From Beroe forskalii (taxonomy: Eukaryota > Ctenophora > Nuda > Beroida > Beroidae): a stretch of 64,000 nt of DNA. Location: NCBI GenBank assembly GCA_011033025.1, contig WFMF01000251.1, positions 1 to 64,000 on the forward strand, given 5' to 3'. The first letter of the stretch is position 1, and every line of letters begins with the position of its first letter. Of this stretch, positions 10,963-20,163 are shown in pieces. Under the pieces are notes generated by a model. The model was not told the origin of the DNA, ran no database searches, and worked only from the letters and a program-made list of their open reading frames with translations. The position numbers and the translations under genes were made by a program.

Positions 10963-11208
10963 CTCACAACACCTCAATGTTTGATATAAAGCATCTGAAG
11001 AAATCTGTAAAGAGACAGCGTAAAGAAAACCTAAGTCACTTTTAATTTTCTTTCTATTTTATTTACCATAGCAAATCAACATTTTATCATTTATGTATCC
11101 AAGATAACTATTTAATTTCATTAAGATCAAAAAAAGAAATCTTTTTAAGATCAAAAAAAAGCCTTGCACATTTTTTTCAAAAATCTCCGAAGAGAGTCAT
11201 ATATTGTA

Positions 11209-11364
11209 ACCGTGGTGTTTCCACATGATAAAAACGGTGCGCACTGAGTGCGCGCCACTAAGTGCGCGCCATTCCCACCATTAAATCTCCAAGGTGGGAA
11301 TGGCGCACACTCAGTGGTGCGCACTGAGTGCGCGCCGTCTTTTATGTGGAAACATCACGGTAAG
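11209..11364. mobile_element. Palindromic MITE with TAA flanks
   Basis: Near-perfect inverted repeat with ends CCGTGGTGTTTCCACAT and ATGTGGAAACATCACGG, enclosing GC-rich words TGCGCACTGAGTGCGCGCC. Both ends are flanked by TAA, the target preference of PIF/Harbinger elements. The surrounding sequence (AAAAATCTCCGAAGAGA... GAGAAAGCA) occurs again at about 11554-11606 without the insert, which acts as a related empty site. Confidence 0.65.
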
Positions 11365-12048
11365 AATACATAGATTGAGAAAGCATCAGAAATTTATAAT
11401 GATTATTCAAATATCATTCAATATCCATTATAATAGCCAATAAACCCTTGCCCAATGCCCATGTCCATGTAAAAATGTATGGTGCAAACATCCAAACATA
11501 GATAATGGATAACTAAACAATCACAATGAAAATAACACAATTATAAAATTTTTTGAAAAATCTCCGAAGAGAATGAAATAATATAAATATATTCTGAGAA
11601 AGCACTAGAGGTGCATCACCAATAGTGTATCACAATTTCACAAAGCATCATCAATATAATTTAAGTTTAAAAAGTACTGTAAAATAAAAATATATTATAA
11701 GTCCTGAATATTACAAATCAACCAAGTGTTCAAAAAAACAATCCCAGTCATTAAAAATGCCCCAATAAGGAATGAAAAGGCCAAAAACGGTCAGATTCAC
11801 ATGAACATACGAACAAGAAAAATGTTACCATTGGTGAATCATGTAAAAAAATTATAAAATAACTCAACAACAAATTTTGAGAGTATCATCCCCCAATCAA
11901 TTAGTAATCAGGTTTAGGTATGAGATTAGGATTAATTGTGTCAGAATCATATACCATTTTAGTGTGCGTGTTGAAATAATCGCTCTCTTATCAGTTGCTT
12001 GATAATTGTACTGCATCTTGATTGTGGCCGTGTGTATTACCCTATACC
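11365..12048. other. Unassigned AT-rich sequence
   Basis: Contains the partial duplicate of the MITE flank at about 11550-11610; otherwise no exon or repeat is evident. The last part is presumably the 5' UTR of the ORF1-type gene. Confidence 0.4.
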
Positions 12049-12921
12049 ATGGCTGCAAGTCACACTGCACAACCCCACGATGAAAAGATGATCGATGAAC
12101 TGATGAATAAAGCGAGTGTATGGATGGGAAAGGCGATGAGGGAGATGAACTGCGACGCTCCAACCAACGTGACGTCAGAGAAATGCCGAAGTTTGAGCCA
12201 GGAGACCATAGCACCCATGTTTCTGTCGGCGTTCGCCTTTGTTCAGCTGCAACATAAAAGCCTGAGACTATTGAGGACGGAGCTGAGTACAGTGAAATCA
12301 GACCTAGTGAAGTCGCAAAAGGCGATCATTTCTCTGCAAAACGACCTGATCATGCACAAGGACAAACTTCTAGCTTCAGTGCAGAGCGCTGTGACAGAGT
12401 CCGTATCAGAGACAGTTAAAGCGGAAATCAAGACGTACAGTGATGCTGTGAGGTCGAGTGAATCAGTTGCTCAGTTCAGCACAGAGAAGTTGAAAAGCGC
12501 TGTCAAGTCAGCTGTCCAAGAAGAAGACCGGAACAAGAACTTGATGGTGTTCGGTATGTCGGAGGAGGGGAGTGAGGACTTATCAGACAAGGTACAGGAA
12601 GTTTTCGGCGAGCTCGGGATGAAACCTGCAACTGATGTGTGTCGCGTTGGGAAGACTGGGAGCAAGGAGAGACCTCGACTGGTTAAGGTGACGTTTTCGT
12701 GCGCCAGCACTGCGAGACACGTGCTTCTGCAAGCCAGGAAGTTACGGCATTCGGAGAAGTTCAGCTCAGTTTTCATCCGACCAGACAGGACATTGGAGGA
12801 GCGAGCAGCTCACAAACTCCTCATCGAAGAGAAAAAGAAGAAGGAGGAGGGGGAGCTAAGGAACAATCATATTGTCAAATTTGGGACCATAGTGACTGAG
12901 GTTCAAAAAGATGGGGCATGA
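12049..12921 (+). CDS. ORF1-type RNA-binding protein of a non-LTR retroposon (copy C, intact)
   Basis: 290 codons from an ATG in good context (ACCATGG): MAASHTAQPHDEKM. Residues about 70-120 form a probable coiled coil (LRLLRTELSTVKSDLVKSQ). TYSDAVRS follows, then the RRM-like core with NKNLMVFGMSEEGSED near residue 165, and the C-terminal block SSVFIRPDRTLEERAAHK near 240. The domain order equals copy B at 8401-9264, with much sequence divergence, so this is an older split within one family. No reverse transcriptase follows. About 235 bp downstream is the shared tail (13156-13199). Probably an ORF1-only retroposon; domestication is possible because the frame is intact. Confidence 0.75.
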   Translation: MAASHTAQPHDEKMIDELMNKASVWMGKAMREMNCDAPTNVTSEKCRSLSQETIAPMFLSAFAFVQLQHKSLRLLRTELSTVKSDLVKSQKAIISLQNDLIMHKDKLLASVQSAVTESVSETVKAEIKTYSDAVRSSESVAQFSTEKLKSAVKSAVQEEDRNKNLMVFGMSEEGSEDLSDKVQEVFGELGMKPATDVCRVGKTGSKERPRLVKVTFSCASTARHVLLQARKLRHSEKFSSVFIRPDRTLEERAAHKLLIEEKKKKEEGELRNNHIVKFGTIVTEVQKDGA

Positions 12922-13200
12922 TTTTTTCTCTGCGTGCATAATTTTGGTATGTGTACAGTGTGTTATTGAGCGGGGTTTGAACATTCATTTTTTCAAGTTT
13001 GAAGAGTCAAGTTTCAAAATCTGACAGAAACTTCACACAAAACTGAACAGTTTTCTTAAATTTCGTCATTTTTTGTTTATTATACGTGTCGGGTGTGAAT
13101 TATGCTGTTTGCCCAATGGTTAATGATTGAATATTATTTTATACTCATATTTTTAGAAGCCCTTAGCGGTACCCCTCTGGGGTTTACAAACAAACAAAAG
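12922..13200 (+). mobile_element. 3' UTR and conserved tail of ORF1-only retroposon (copy C)
   Basis: Contains CACACAAAACTGAACAGTTT, also found in the 3' UTRs of the copies near 45575 and 57225. It ends at 13156-13199 with GAAGCCCTTAGCGGTACC, CCTCTGGGG and CAAA-type tetranucleotide repeats. Confidence 0.65.
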
Positions 13201-13374
13201 TTTCTGATGTTTTTCCTCTGGGTTTGTTTTTATTGCCGTGTAGTAAATGACATGTCTTGAGAAGTCAGCAGTTTGATCATTTCCCATGCCGAAAGCAAAG
13301 GGTGTAAAAGTGGCCTTTTCTATCTGCCTGCGCCTGCAGTACTCTGCCATTGTTAAACAACCGTCGACAAGAGC

Positions 13375-14168
13375 TACTGCGCGCGCACAAACTGTGAGAA
13401 CAACCGTGCGCACAAACTGCGAGAGCAGCTGCGCAGTGCGCACGCACACACTGTGAGAACAGCCGCGCGCGCACAAACTGCGATAGCAGCTGCGCGCGCA
13501 CAAACTGCGACAGCAGCTGCGCGCGCACAAACTGCGAGAGCAGCTGTACGCGCACAAACTGCAGGAGCAGCTGCGCGCGCACAAACTGCGAGAGCAGCTG
13601 CGCGCGCACAAACTGCGAGAGCAGCTGCGCGCGCACAAACTGCGAGAGCAGCTGCGCGCGCACAAACTGCGAGCAGCTGCGCAAGCACAAACTGCAGAGC
13701 AGCTGCGCGCACAAACTGCGAGCAGCTGCGCGCACAAACTGCGAGAGCAGCTGCGCGCGCACAAACTGCAAGAACAGCTGCGCGCGCACAAACTACGAAA
13801 CAGCTGCGCGCAAACTGCGAGCAGCTGCGCGCGCACAAACTGAAGCAGCTGCGCGTGCACAAACTGCGAGCAGCTGCGCGCACAAACTACGAGCATGCGC
13901 GCGCACAAACTGCGAGAGCAGCTGCGCGCGCACAAACTGCGAGAGCAGCTGCGCGCGCACAAACTGCGAGAGCAGCTGCGCGCGCACAAACTGCGAGAGC
14001 AGCTGCGCGCGCACAAACTGCGAGAGCAGCTGCGCGCGCACAAACTGCGAGAGCAGCTGCGCGCGCACAAACTGCGAGAGCAGCTGCGCGCGCACAAACT
14101 GCGAGAGCAGCTGCGCGCGCACAAACTGCGAGAGCAGCTGCGCGCGCACAAACTGTGAGAGCATCTGG
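13375..14168. repeat. 27-bp minisatellite, open in all frames
   Basis: About 28 copies of a 27-bp unit (GAGCAGCTGCGCGCGCACAA plus ACTGCGA). It is most regular at 13910-14160 and more degenerate at 13380-13900. Because 27 is a multiple of three and the unit has no stop, several frames stay open for hundreds of bases on both strands (plus-strand LREQLRAHK, minus-strand SQFVRAQLL). No start context, splice sites or flanking exon supports translation. The alternating GCGCGCGCAC tracts could form Z-DNA. Confidence 0.9.
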
Positions 14169-14980
14169 CCATCTGCGCGTGCAAACGCAAACTTTTCAGT
14201 GTTCATATTCCTCAACTAATAAGTAGCCCTTTAAGTTTTATATAAAATTAAACAGAAGTAATTTTGATGGATTCTATCCTGAATTAGTTATAACTCATAT
14301 AGTGAATATGAAGTATTTCATATTTCATTTCTTAGATAAGATATTGATCAGACCATATTCGATTCTCATGCAGCTGCAGCACATTGTCATTGACAGCTAC
14401 AGGACAGTGACAGGACAGATACTATAGAGAATAAGACAAATCATTCATTGTGACAAAAGTAACATATTGATATTGTGATTGTATATGCGGACGCATTATA
14501 CATTGTTCTTTGCAACCAACTTCCAAGCACTTTGATCGTCGCATCTTGGCCGTGAAGTAGGTCGGTAGCCGGTGCAGTGAACATTAAAAGAGGTGTCGGA
14601 TAAACAATAACAGTAACCTGAGCATTGTGTGCCCTAACAAACCCTTTGTCTTGACACAATGCACTGTGTTGCACGGCAGCTGCTTGACACGTCCTATCAA
14701 GTAGAAGTATACCTTCCACTCACAGTCGCACATAATGCTCAGCGTGTCGGCACCTGCCAACCACATCGGATTGAGAAGTTGACACACCTGGACTTGCCAC
14801 TGAGGTGCTACTTCGCAGTCAAACTACCACTTCTAGTGCCAGTGTTTATCTAACAAGTCCTGCTTTTATTGACACTTTAGTTCACTTGCAACTGCAGACT
14901 TAAAATCGATATAATATCAAAATGCTTTTTTCGGACGTGTTTTGTAGTTGCTGCCCGTTTTATTTTTACAAAGCACACAG
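14169..14980. other. Unassigned sequence
   Basis: No recognisable exon. Short open stretches (14441-14853) overlap each other in opposite frames and lack support. Upstream exons of the acidic-protein gene may lie here but cannot be named. Confidence 0.35.
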
Positions 14981-15044
14981 CAGTCGCGTGGCTTCAGAAG
15001 CTTTGTCCAACGTATCAGAATTAGAGTCAGAACTGGAATCAGAG
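14981..15044 (+). CDS. Acidic protein, internal exon (putative)
   Basis: After GCACACAG, a frame reads SRVASEALSNVSELESEL and ESE, then a donor GAG|GTGGAG. It joins in phase 0 to the next exon (ESLEEEKGL). The product is unrecognised. The support is phase agreement and a similar acidic composition. Confidence 0.35.
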
Positions 15045-15252
15045 GTGGAGTAACGTCAGTATTTACATTTTCATGGCGCAACCGCCCTCTAAAATGGGTC
15101 GGTCTCCCATATAAACGGGAGCCTTCATTTCCTATGATAATGACGTCACCCAGAAATATATCATTAGCTCACCTAGCGCTTTAAGGACTAGGGTTAGGGT
15201 CAGGATTAGGGTCCACTATTTTTAATAACACATTAACACAGTGTTTGCACAG

Positions 15253-15401
15253 GAATCCTTGGAAGAAGAGAAGGGGTTGAGTGGGATCCTCTCTTCCGGT
15301 TTATCTGATAATTATGGCAGCTGTGAGGCAAGAACTCAATTAGAGGAGGAGGAAAGAAAAGCCGAAGAGCGCGCTGTGGGGCTCTTAAAGGGAGGATCTA
15401 G
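15253..15401 (+). CDS. Acidic protein, internal exon
   Basis: 149 nt between TTTGCACAG and TCTAG|GTGAGT. It encodes ESLEEEKGLSGILSSGL, SDNYGSCEARTQ, LEEEERKAEERAVGLL and KGGS(R). The charged stretch is likely helical or coiled coil. It ends in phase 2, matching the terminal exon at 16346. No family is recognised. The 17-bp minisatellite begins about 20 bp after its donor. Confidence 0.5.
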
Positions 15402-15419
15402 GTGAGTCCTGGAACCTAC

Positions 15420-16310
15420 TAGCAGAAGCCCTACTAGTACTATCTCTTGCCCCTACTAGCTCCGTGCCCCTACTAGCCCCGTGCCCCCTACTAGCTCCGT
15501 GCCCCCTTCTAGCCCCGTGCCCTTACTAGCCCCGTGCCTCCTACTAACCCCGTGCCCCTACTAGCTCCGTGCCCCCTACTAGCCCCGTGCCCCCTACTAG
15601 CTCCGTGCCCCTACTAGCCCCGTGCCCCCTACTAGCCCCGTGCCCCTACTAACCCCGTGCCCCTACTAGCTCCCGTGCCCCTACTAGCCCCGTGCCCCTA
15701 CTAGCTCCGTGCCCCCTACTAGCTCCGTGCCCCTACTAGCTCCGTGCCTCTACTAGCTCCGTGCCCTACTAGCTCCGTGCCCCTACTGGCCCTCCCCACT
15801 GGCCCCGTGCCCTACTAATAAGTGCCCCTACTAGCTCCGTGCCCCTACTGGCTCCGTGCCTCTACTATTTACGTGCCCCTACTGGCCCCGTGCCCCTACT
15901 AGCCCCGTGTCCCCTACTATTGTGCCCCCTACTATTTAGTGCCTCCTACTAGCCCCGTGCCCCTACTAGCCCCGTGCCTCCTACTAGCTCCGTGCCCCTA
16001 CTAGCCCCGTGCCCTGCCTCCGTGCCCCTACTAGCTCCGTGCCCCTACTGGCTCCGTGCCCTACTTCAGGCCCCCCTGCTAGCCTGGCTGCCCCTACTGG
16101 CTCCGTGCCCCCCTACTAGCCCGTGCCCCCTACTAGCCCCGTGCCCCTTATTTGTGCCCCTACTAGCCCCGTGCCCCCTACTAGCCCCGTGCCCCCTACT
16201 AGCTCCGTGCCCCTACTAGCTCCGTGCCCCTACTAGCCCCGTGCCTCCTACTAGCCCCCCTACTAGCCCCGTGCCTCCTACTAGCCCCGTGCCCCCAACC
16301 TACTTGTCCC
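15420..16310. repeat. 17-bp C-rich minisatellite inside an intron
   Basis: About 50 imperfect copies of CCCCTACTAGCYCCGTG, with variants of 16-19 bp. It fills nearly all of the intron between the exons at 15253-15401 and 16346-16385. The C-runs give the opposite strand G-quadruplex potential. Confidence 0.9.
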
Positions 16311-16345
16311 CTCTCCCCACTTTAGCCCACTGCCCCTTGTTACAG

Positions 16346-16385
16346 GGTCCATTGCAAAGCAAGGGTACAGAAGGGCGGGCTCTAG
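16346..16385 (+). CDS. Acidic protein, terminal exon
   Basis: Follows CTTGTTACAG and supplies one base to complete an Arg codon, then VHCKARVQKGGL and a TAG at 16383-16385. Phase agrees with the exon ending at 15401. Confidence 0.45.
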
Positions 16386-18270
16386 GATCCTGTGATTGAG
16401 CTTCTCCCTTCCCGTCGGAAGGGGGAACTGGCGGGATTCATGGCGATTTCAGCATTTCATTGTCCTAATTGAAGAATTGATGAGAAGTCGAGTAAAACTG
16501 CCATCCCCCTGTATCATATAAAGAGCTTGTTGTTGTTCATTGTACTTATGTACTGCTAAAAGTAAAAACCATACTGATCATATCCTCAGTATGTGGTATG
16601 GGTAAATGAGATATGCTGGAATTCCCATGCTAAATAAGGCTGCTCCCACCCAAGCAAGAGAAGCTTCGTCTATAATCAGCAGTTAGCATACCGCTATACT
16701 CCGCTATTTTATAGGAATGCCCTGTTTTTGACCACCTCATTTCACCTGCCACAGAGAGAGGCAGGGTCATTGGGCTGATGACAACACACGCTCATTGTAC
16801 ATCTCCCGTAGTCAGGGAAGAAGCTCGCTGGTTGTCTGTAACAAAGTATCTGTTTCTTGCTGAACACGTGCTATAAGCCCACAGGCTCTGAGGTCTGATT
16901 GCCTGCATTCCCTGTGTTCCCGTTATCACTGCGTCTTGAAGGGAGGGGGTGTGGGCTGTCAGAAACAGGCAGGAACTCAGCTGGCACTAAACATCAGATC
17001 GAAGTCTTTAGGACATGTCTAAACTTGTGCGCTTCTATTACCAGTCATGTGAAATCATTTGGTACCAGGCAAGACGTGGCACAGCTTCGAGTCCTCAACG
17101 AACATAAAGACAAATCACGTTGCAAAGACTTGTAGTACATCCCCATACAGTACCCTACACACAGTCATTGGGCCTGTCCTTCTCTAAACGTCTTTAATCC
17201 ATTTCTATCAGTTCAATTAGTCCTACTTCTCTAAACGTCTTGCAGTCTTTAATCCATTTCTATCAGTTCAATTAGTCCTACTTCATTAAGTTGGTGCCCC
17301 AGCCTTCCCAATCACAACTCACAATTTAACAATCCCGACTGCTGTATTTCACTTCTAGTACTTTCTGGTGACCTTATGATGTTTTACAGCTGCTTAATTT
17401 TCCGTTGTGTGTTATTGAAACTTTATTCAGTTGATGCCACATTTCTAGGCATTATCAATCCACAACAATCGAATTCGAAAGTTATCCACACTCCAAAGAC
17501 AATGTCTTTGGAGTCTTCCAAGACATTACCAGCACAATCTCATAACAATACCGCATCATGGATTCAAGGATTTCGCTTAAAGGAAGAATGAACCTGATCT
17601 TTTCTTCATAATATATCAAGCGAAATCCTTAAAATATATCTAAATCTTTGAAATAGAATTGTTTAGCTTGGAGGTAAGATTGATGGATTGGGCTAAAGTA
17701 AAAACCAAGGAGGCTCGTGTTCTTCTCATTAAAACATCGTGAAAAAGGTCATCCTTATCTCTTCATGTAAAAACAATGAAGCAGTTTACAGCCCATGCTA
17801 GACCGTTTGCTTATGAAACTCTTTTACGGCAGTAAGTTTAGGGATAATGGTCCAATTATGCGCTGGAAGAGTTCCCATTCATTCCTGCCACTGCTAGTAG
17901 CAACTAGCACTGAGTGCTACGCAGAAATAAATTAATGAGGCAGGAACTAGCTAATACCGGCAAACACTTCCACCACTCAGCGCGGCACTACAGGGTTGGT
18001 AATAAGTCTGCACCCCCCCCGCCCTCTGCAGCCAAAACCATAAAAGTTGGTAACAAATCATTTGGCACAGTTTTAGATTGATCCATTGCGATTAAATTTG
18101 AGTGATGAAAATCAATCTCTGAATGCGGAATATTTTATGAAGGAGCAATTTGGAACTCACCCAACAATTATTGCTTGAATATGCTGGGTTGGTATGGAGC
18201 CTGAGTCCCTGCTCATGCTTCCAGCCAAAACGGTTGAAGATACAGACTTTTCCTATTCAATTTATCCAAA
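16386..18270. other. Unassigned sequence with a two-copy repeat
   Basis: Mostly unremarkable. A direct duplication of about 50 bp (CTAAACGTCT... TCAATTAGTCCTACTTC) occupies 17175-17285. Open stretches at 16899-17135 and 17376-17591 have no supporting features. Confidence 0.4.
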
Positions 18271-18405
18271 GCCAAAGGTAATGACGTCAACACACCACTG
18301 TAACCCATGGTAATGACGTCATCAACACACCTCTCTAACCCATGGTAATGAATTCATCAACACTGCACGCCACTCTAACCCATGGTAATGACGTCATCAA
18401 CACAC
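18271..18405. repeat. About 40-bp tandem repeat with TGACGTCA in each intact unit
   Basis: Four units share AACCCATGGTAATGACGTCA; three keep the 8-bp palindrome TGACGTCA, the consensus CRE bound by CREB/ATF bZIP factors, and one has TGAATTCA. Whether the sites are used is unknown. Confidence 0.6.
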
Positions 18406-18830
18406 TTTCTCTTCTCTTTGAACTCCTCTCTTTCTCTTCTCTTTCTCTTCTCTTTCTCCTCACTTTCTCCTCACTTTCTCCTCACTTTCTCCTCACTTTC
18501 TCCTCACTTTCTCCTCACTTTCTCCTCACTTTCTCCTCACTTTCTCCTCACTTTCTCCTCACTTTCTCCTCTCTTTCTCCTCTCTTTCTCCTCACTTTCT
18601 CCTCACTTTCTCTTCTCTTTCTCCTCGCTTTAACCTCACTTTCTCCTCTCTTTCTCTTCTCTTTCTCCTCACTTTCTCTTCTCTTTCTCTTCTCTTTCTC
18701 CTCACTTTCTCCTCTCTTTCTCCTCTCTTTCTCCTCTTTTTCTCCTCACTTTATCCTCACTTTCTCCTCTCTTTCTCCTCTCTTTCTCCTCACTTTCTCC
18801 TCTCTTTCTCCTCACTTTCTCCTCTCTGCC
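18405..18830. repeat. Polypyrimidine minisatellite (CTTTCTCCTCA)n
   Basis: About 35 units of 11-12 bp made almost only of C and T on the plus strand (CTTTCTCCTCA, CTTTCTCCTCT and CTTTCTCTTCT variants). Long homopyrimidine tracts with mirror symmetry can form intramolecular triplexes. Confidence 0.9.
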
Positions 18831-19131
18831 CCTGTACTTACACACTTCTTCCAGTCTCACCGGAATGCAATCAAATGCCACAACTTATTGCGACGTCTAT
18901 AATGGATATGCGGGCCTCTAACCCGTGTTACAGATGCTACTTATGCTGCGTTTACCCCCATGACAATGCTCTCCCCTCCGTTTAATTAACCCATTAACCT
19001 AGCAAAGGAGGTGCCTAGTAAAGGAGGACAGAGGTTTGTCTGGAACAATGGGATTACTGCTTGGTAGTAACGAGCTTTGAAACAAAGCCGTTTTCCAGTG
19101 GAGCTCTCCTAGTTTGTCATTAGTCAGCAGC

Positions 19132-19193
19132 ATGGAGCGAAGGGGAGATTACAGACCCATCTTCGTCTGCGCTTCCATCCCTAAGTCCCTCGT
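19132..19193 (+). CDS. Possible first coding exon of the six-EF-hand gene
   Basis: ATG in good context (GCAGCATGG), 20 codons (MERRGDYRPIF, VCASIPKSL), then a strong donor GT|GTGAGT in phase 2. It would splice in phase to an acceptor CACAG at 20002-20006 to give ...SLVVLSYLK. The alternative is that translation starts at the ATG at 19993. Confidence 0.35.
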
Positions 19194-19992
19194 GTGAGTT
19201 CCTACATGTTTCATAGTGTTCAGTGTTGTGAAGTGTCTCAGAACAATCCTAGAAATGTGGTGATGTACGCAGCTTTTTGTCGATTTAATGTTTTTAACCT
19301 TCAATGCAGTGATTTGAAAGCTTCACAATCGACAGGTTAAAATTTCCATTTTATTTTGAAGTTATCCAAATCCCGTTTTCGTATTTTGGGATGTCTGGTC
19401 ACTGGTACAGAGGTATACGCACATACTAACGCTCGTTGGTGATATCATAATGATTATCTTTACAATGGCTGCTCTTTTGCACACTGTTCCTGCCGACCAT
19501 GCAGACGTTTGGCAGTGTGAGTCAAGGAATCAGCCTCAGCACTCCTCAGCATTCCTCAGCATTCCTCAGCCCTCATTCAGACTGCTGAGACTCTAGCTGC
19601 GCATGATCAGACTATTTAAAGCATTCTCCTGGGAGTTTACTGAGACTTCAGCTAAACTCTTTAGCATCGCTTTGTTTCCCCCCACGAGAGTTTAGCTATA
19701 AAAGTTTCAGAGAAATCTCAGCGTAATGAGCACTGAGTAATGGGCATTTAGGGAGGCCTCCAGCTCTGATCTATGTAGTTTTTCCCTGCGGTTTGTCATG
19801 GATTACCAGCCTTCCATCGGAACAAGGTCCACTCCATTACCCGCCCTTACATTGTCTGAAGCCGACTACCGACCAATTAGTAGCGGATATTTGCTGATAA
19901 TTACCTTCTGCAGCTGGACGAATAATAGTAAACAGTCAGGACCGGAGTCCAACTTCACAGGGGTTTTGTTTGTTTGTTTGTGCGATGGTCCA

Positions 19993-20163
19993 ATGCCTAA
20001 GCACAGAGTCCTGTCCTATCTGAAGTCCCTATTCACCTCTCACTGTTCCAGACTCACTGCAGTCCAGTTTAGAGAAGTGTGGTCTCACTACGACGCGAAC
20101 AATAACGGTTATATTGACGAGGCGGAGATAGACCGCTTTCTCGTGGACCTCTTCGAGGCACAG
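19993..20163 (+). CDS. EF-hand gene exon with EF1
   Basis: Encodes MPKHRVLSYLKSL..., QFREVWSHYDANNNGYIDEA and onward to DLFEAQ, with a donor CAG|GTGAGT in phase 0. The exon may instead begin at 20007 after CACAG. The donor and its exon edge are duplicated 36 bp downstream (20190-20210), so a second in-frame donor is available. Confidence 0.75.

Noticed and set aside
13153-14226. ORFs up to 345 codons on both strands as a cysteine- or arginine-rich protein gene
   Set aside because: All arise from the stop-free 27-bp unit; no start context, exon boundary or non-repeat coding flank.
18342-18902. Plus-strand Leu/Ser/Phe-rich ORF as a membrane protein
   Set aside because: Direct translation of the polypyrimidine array; hydrophobicity is a by-product of CTT/TTC/TCC codons.
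19798-19992. Start of the EF-hand protein at the ATG at 19798 (MDYQPSIG...)
   Set aside because: The stretch before 19993 has no resemblance to the family and contains a T/G-rich tract typical of an intron end; an acceptor at 20006 or the ATG at 19993 fits better.
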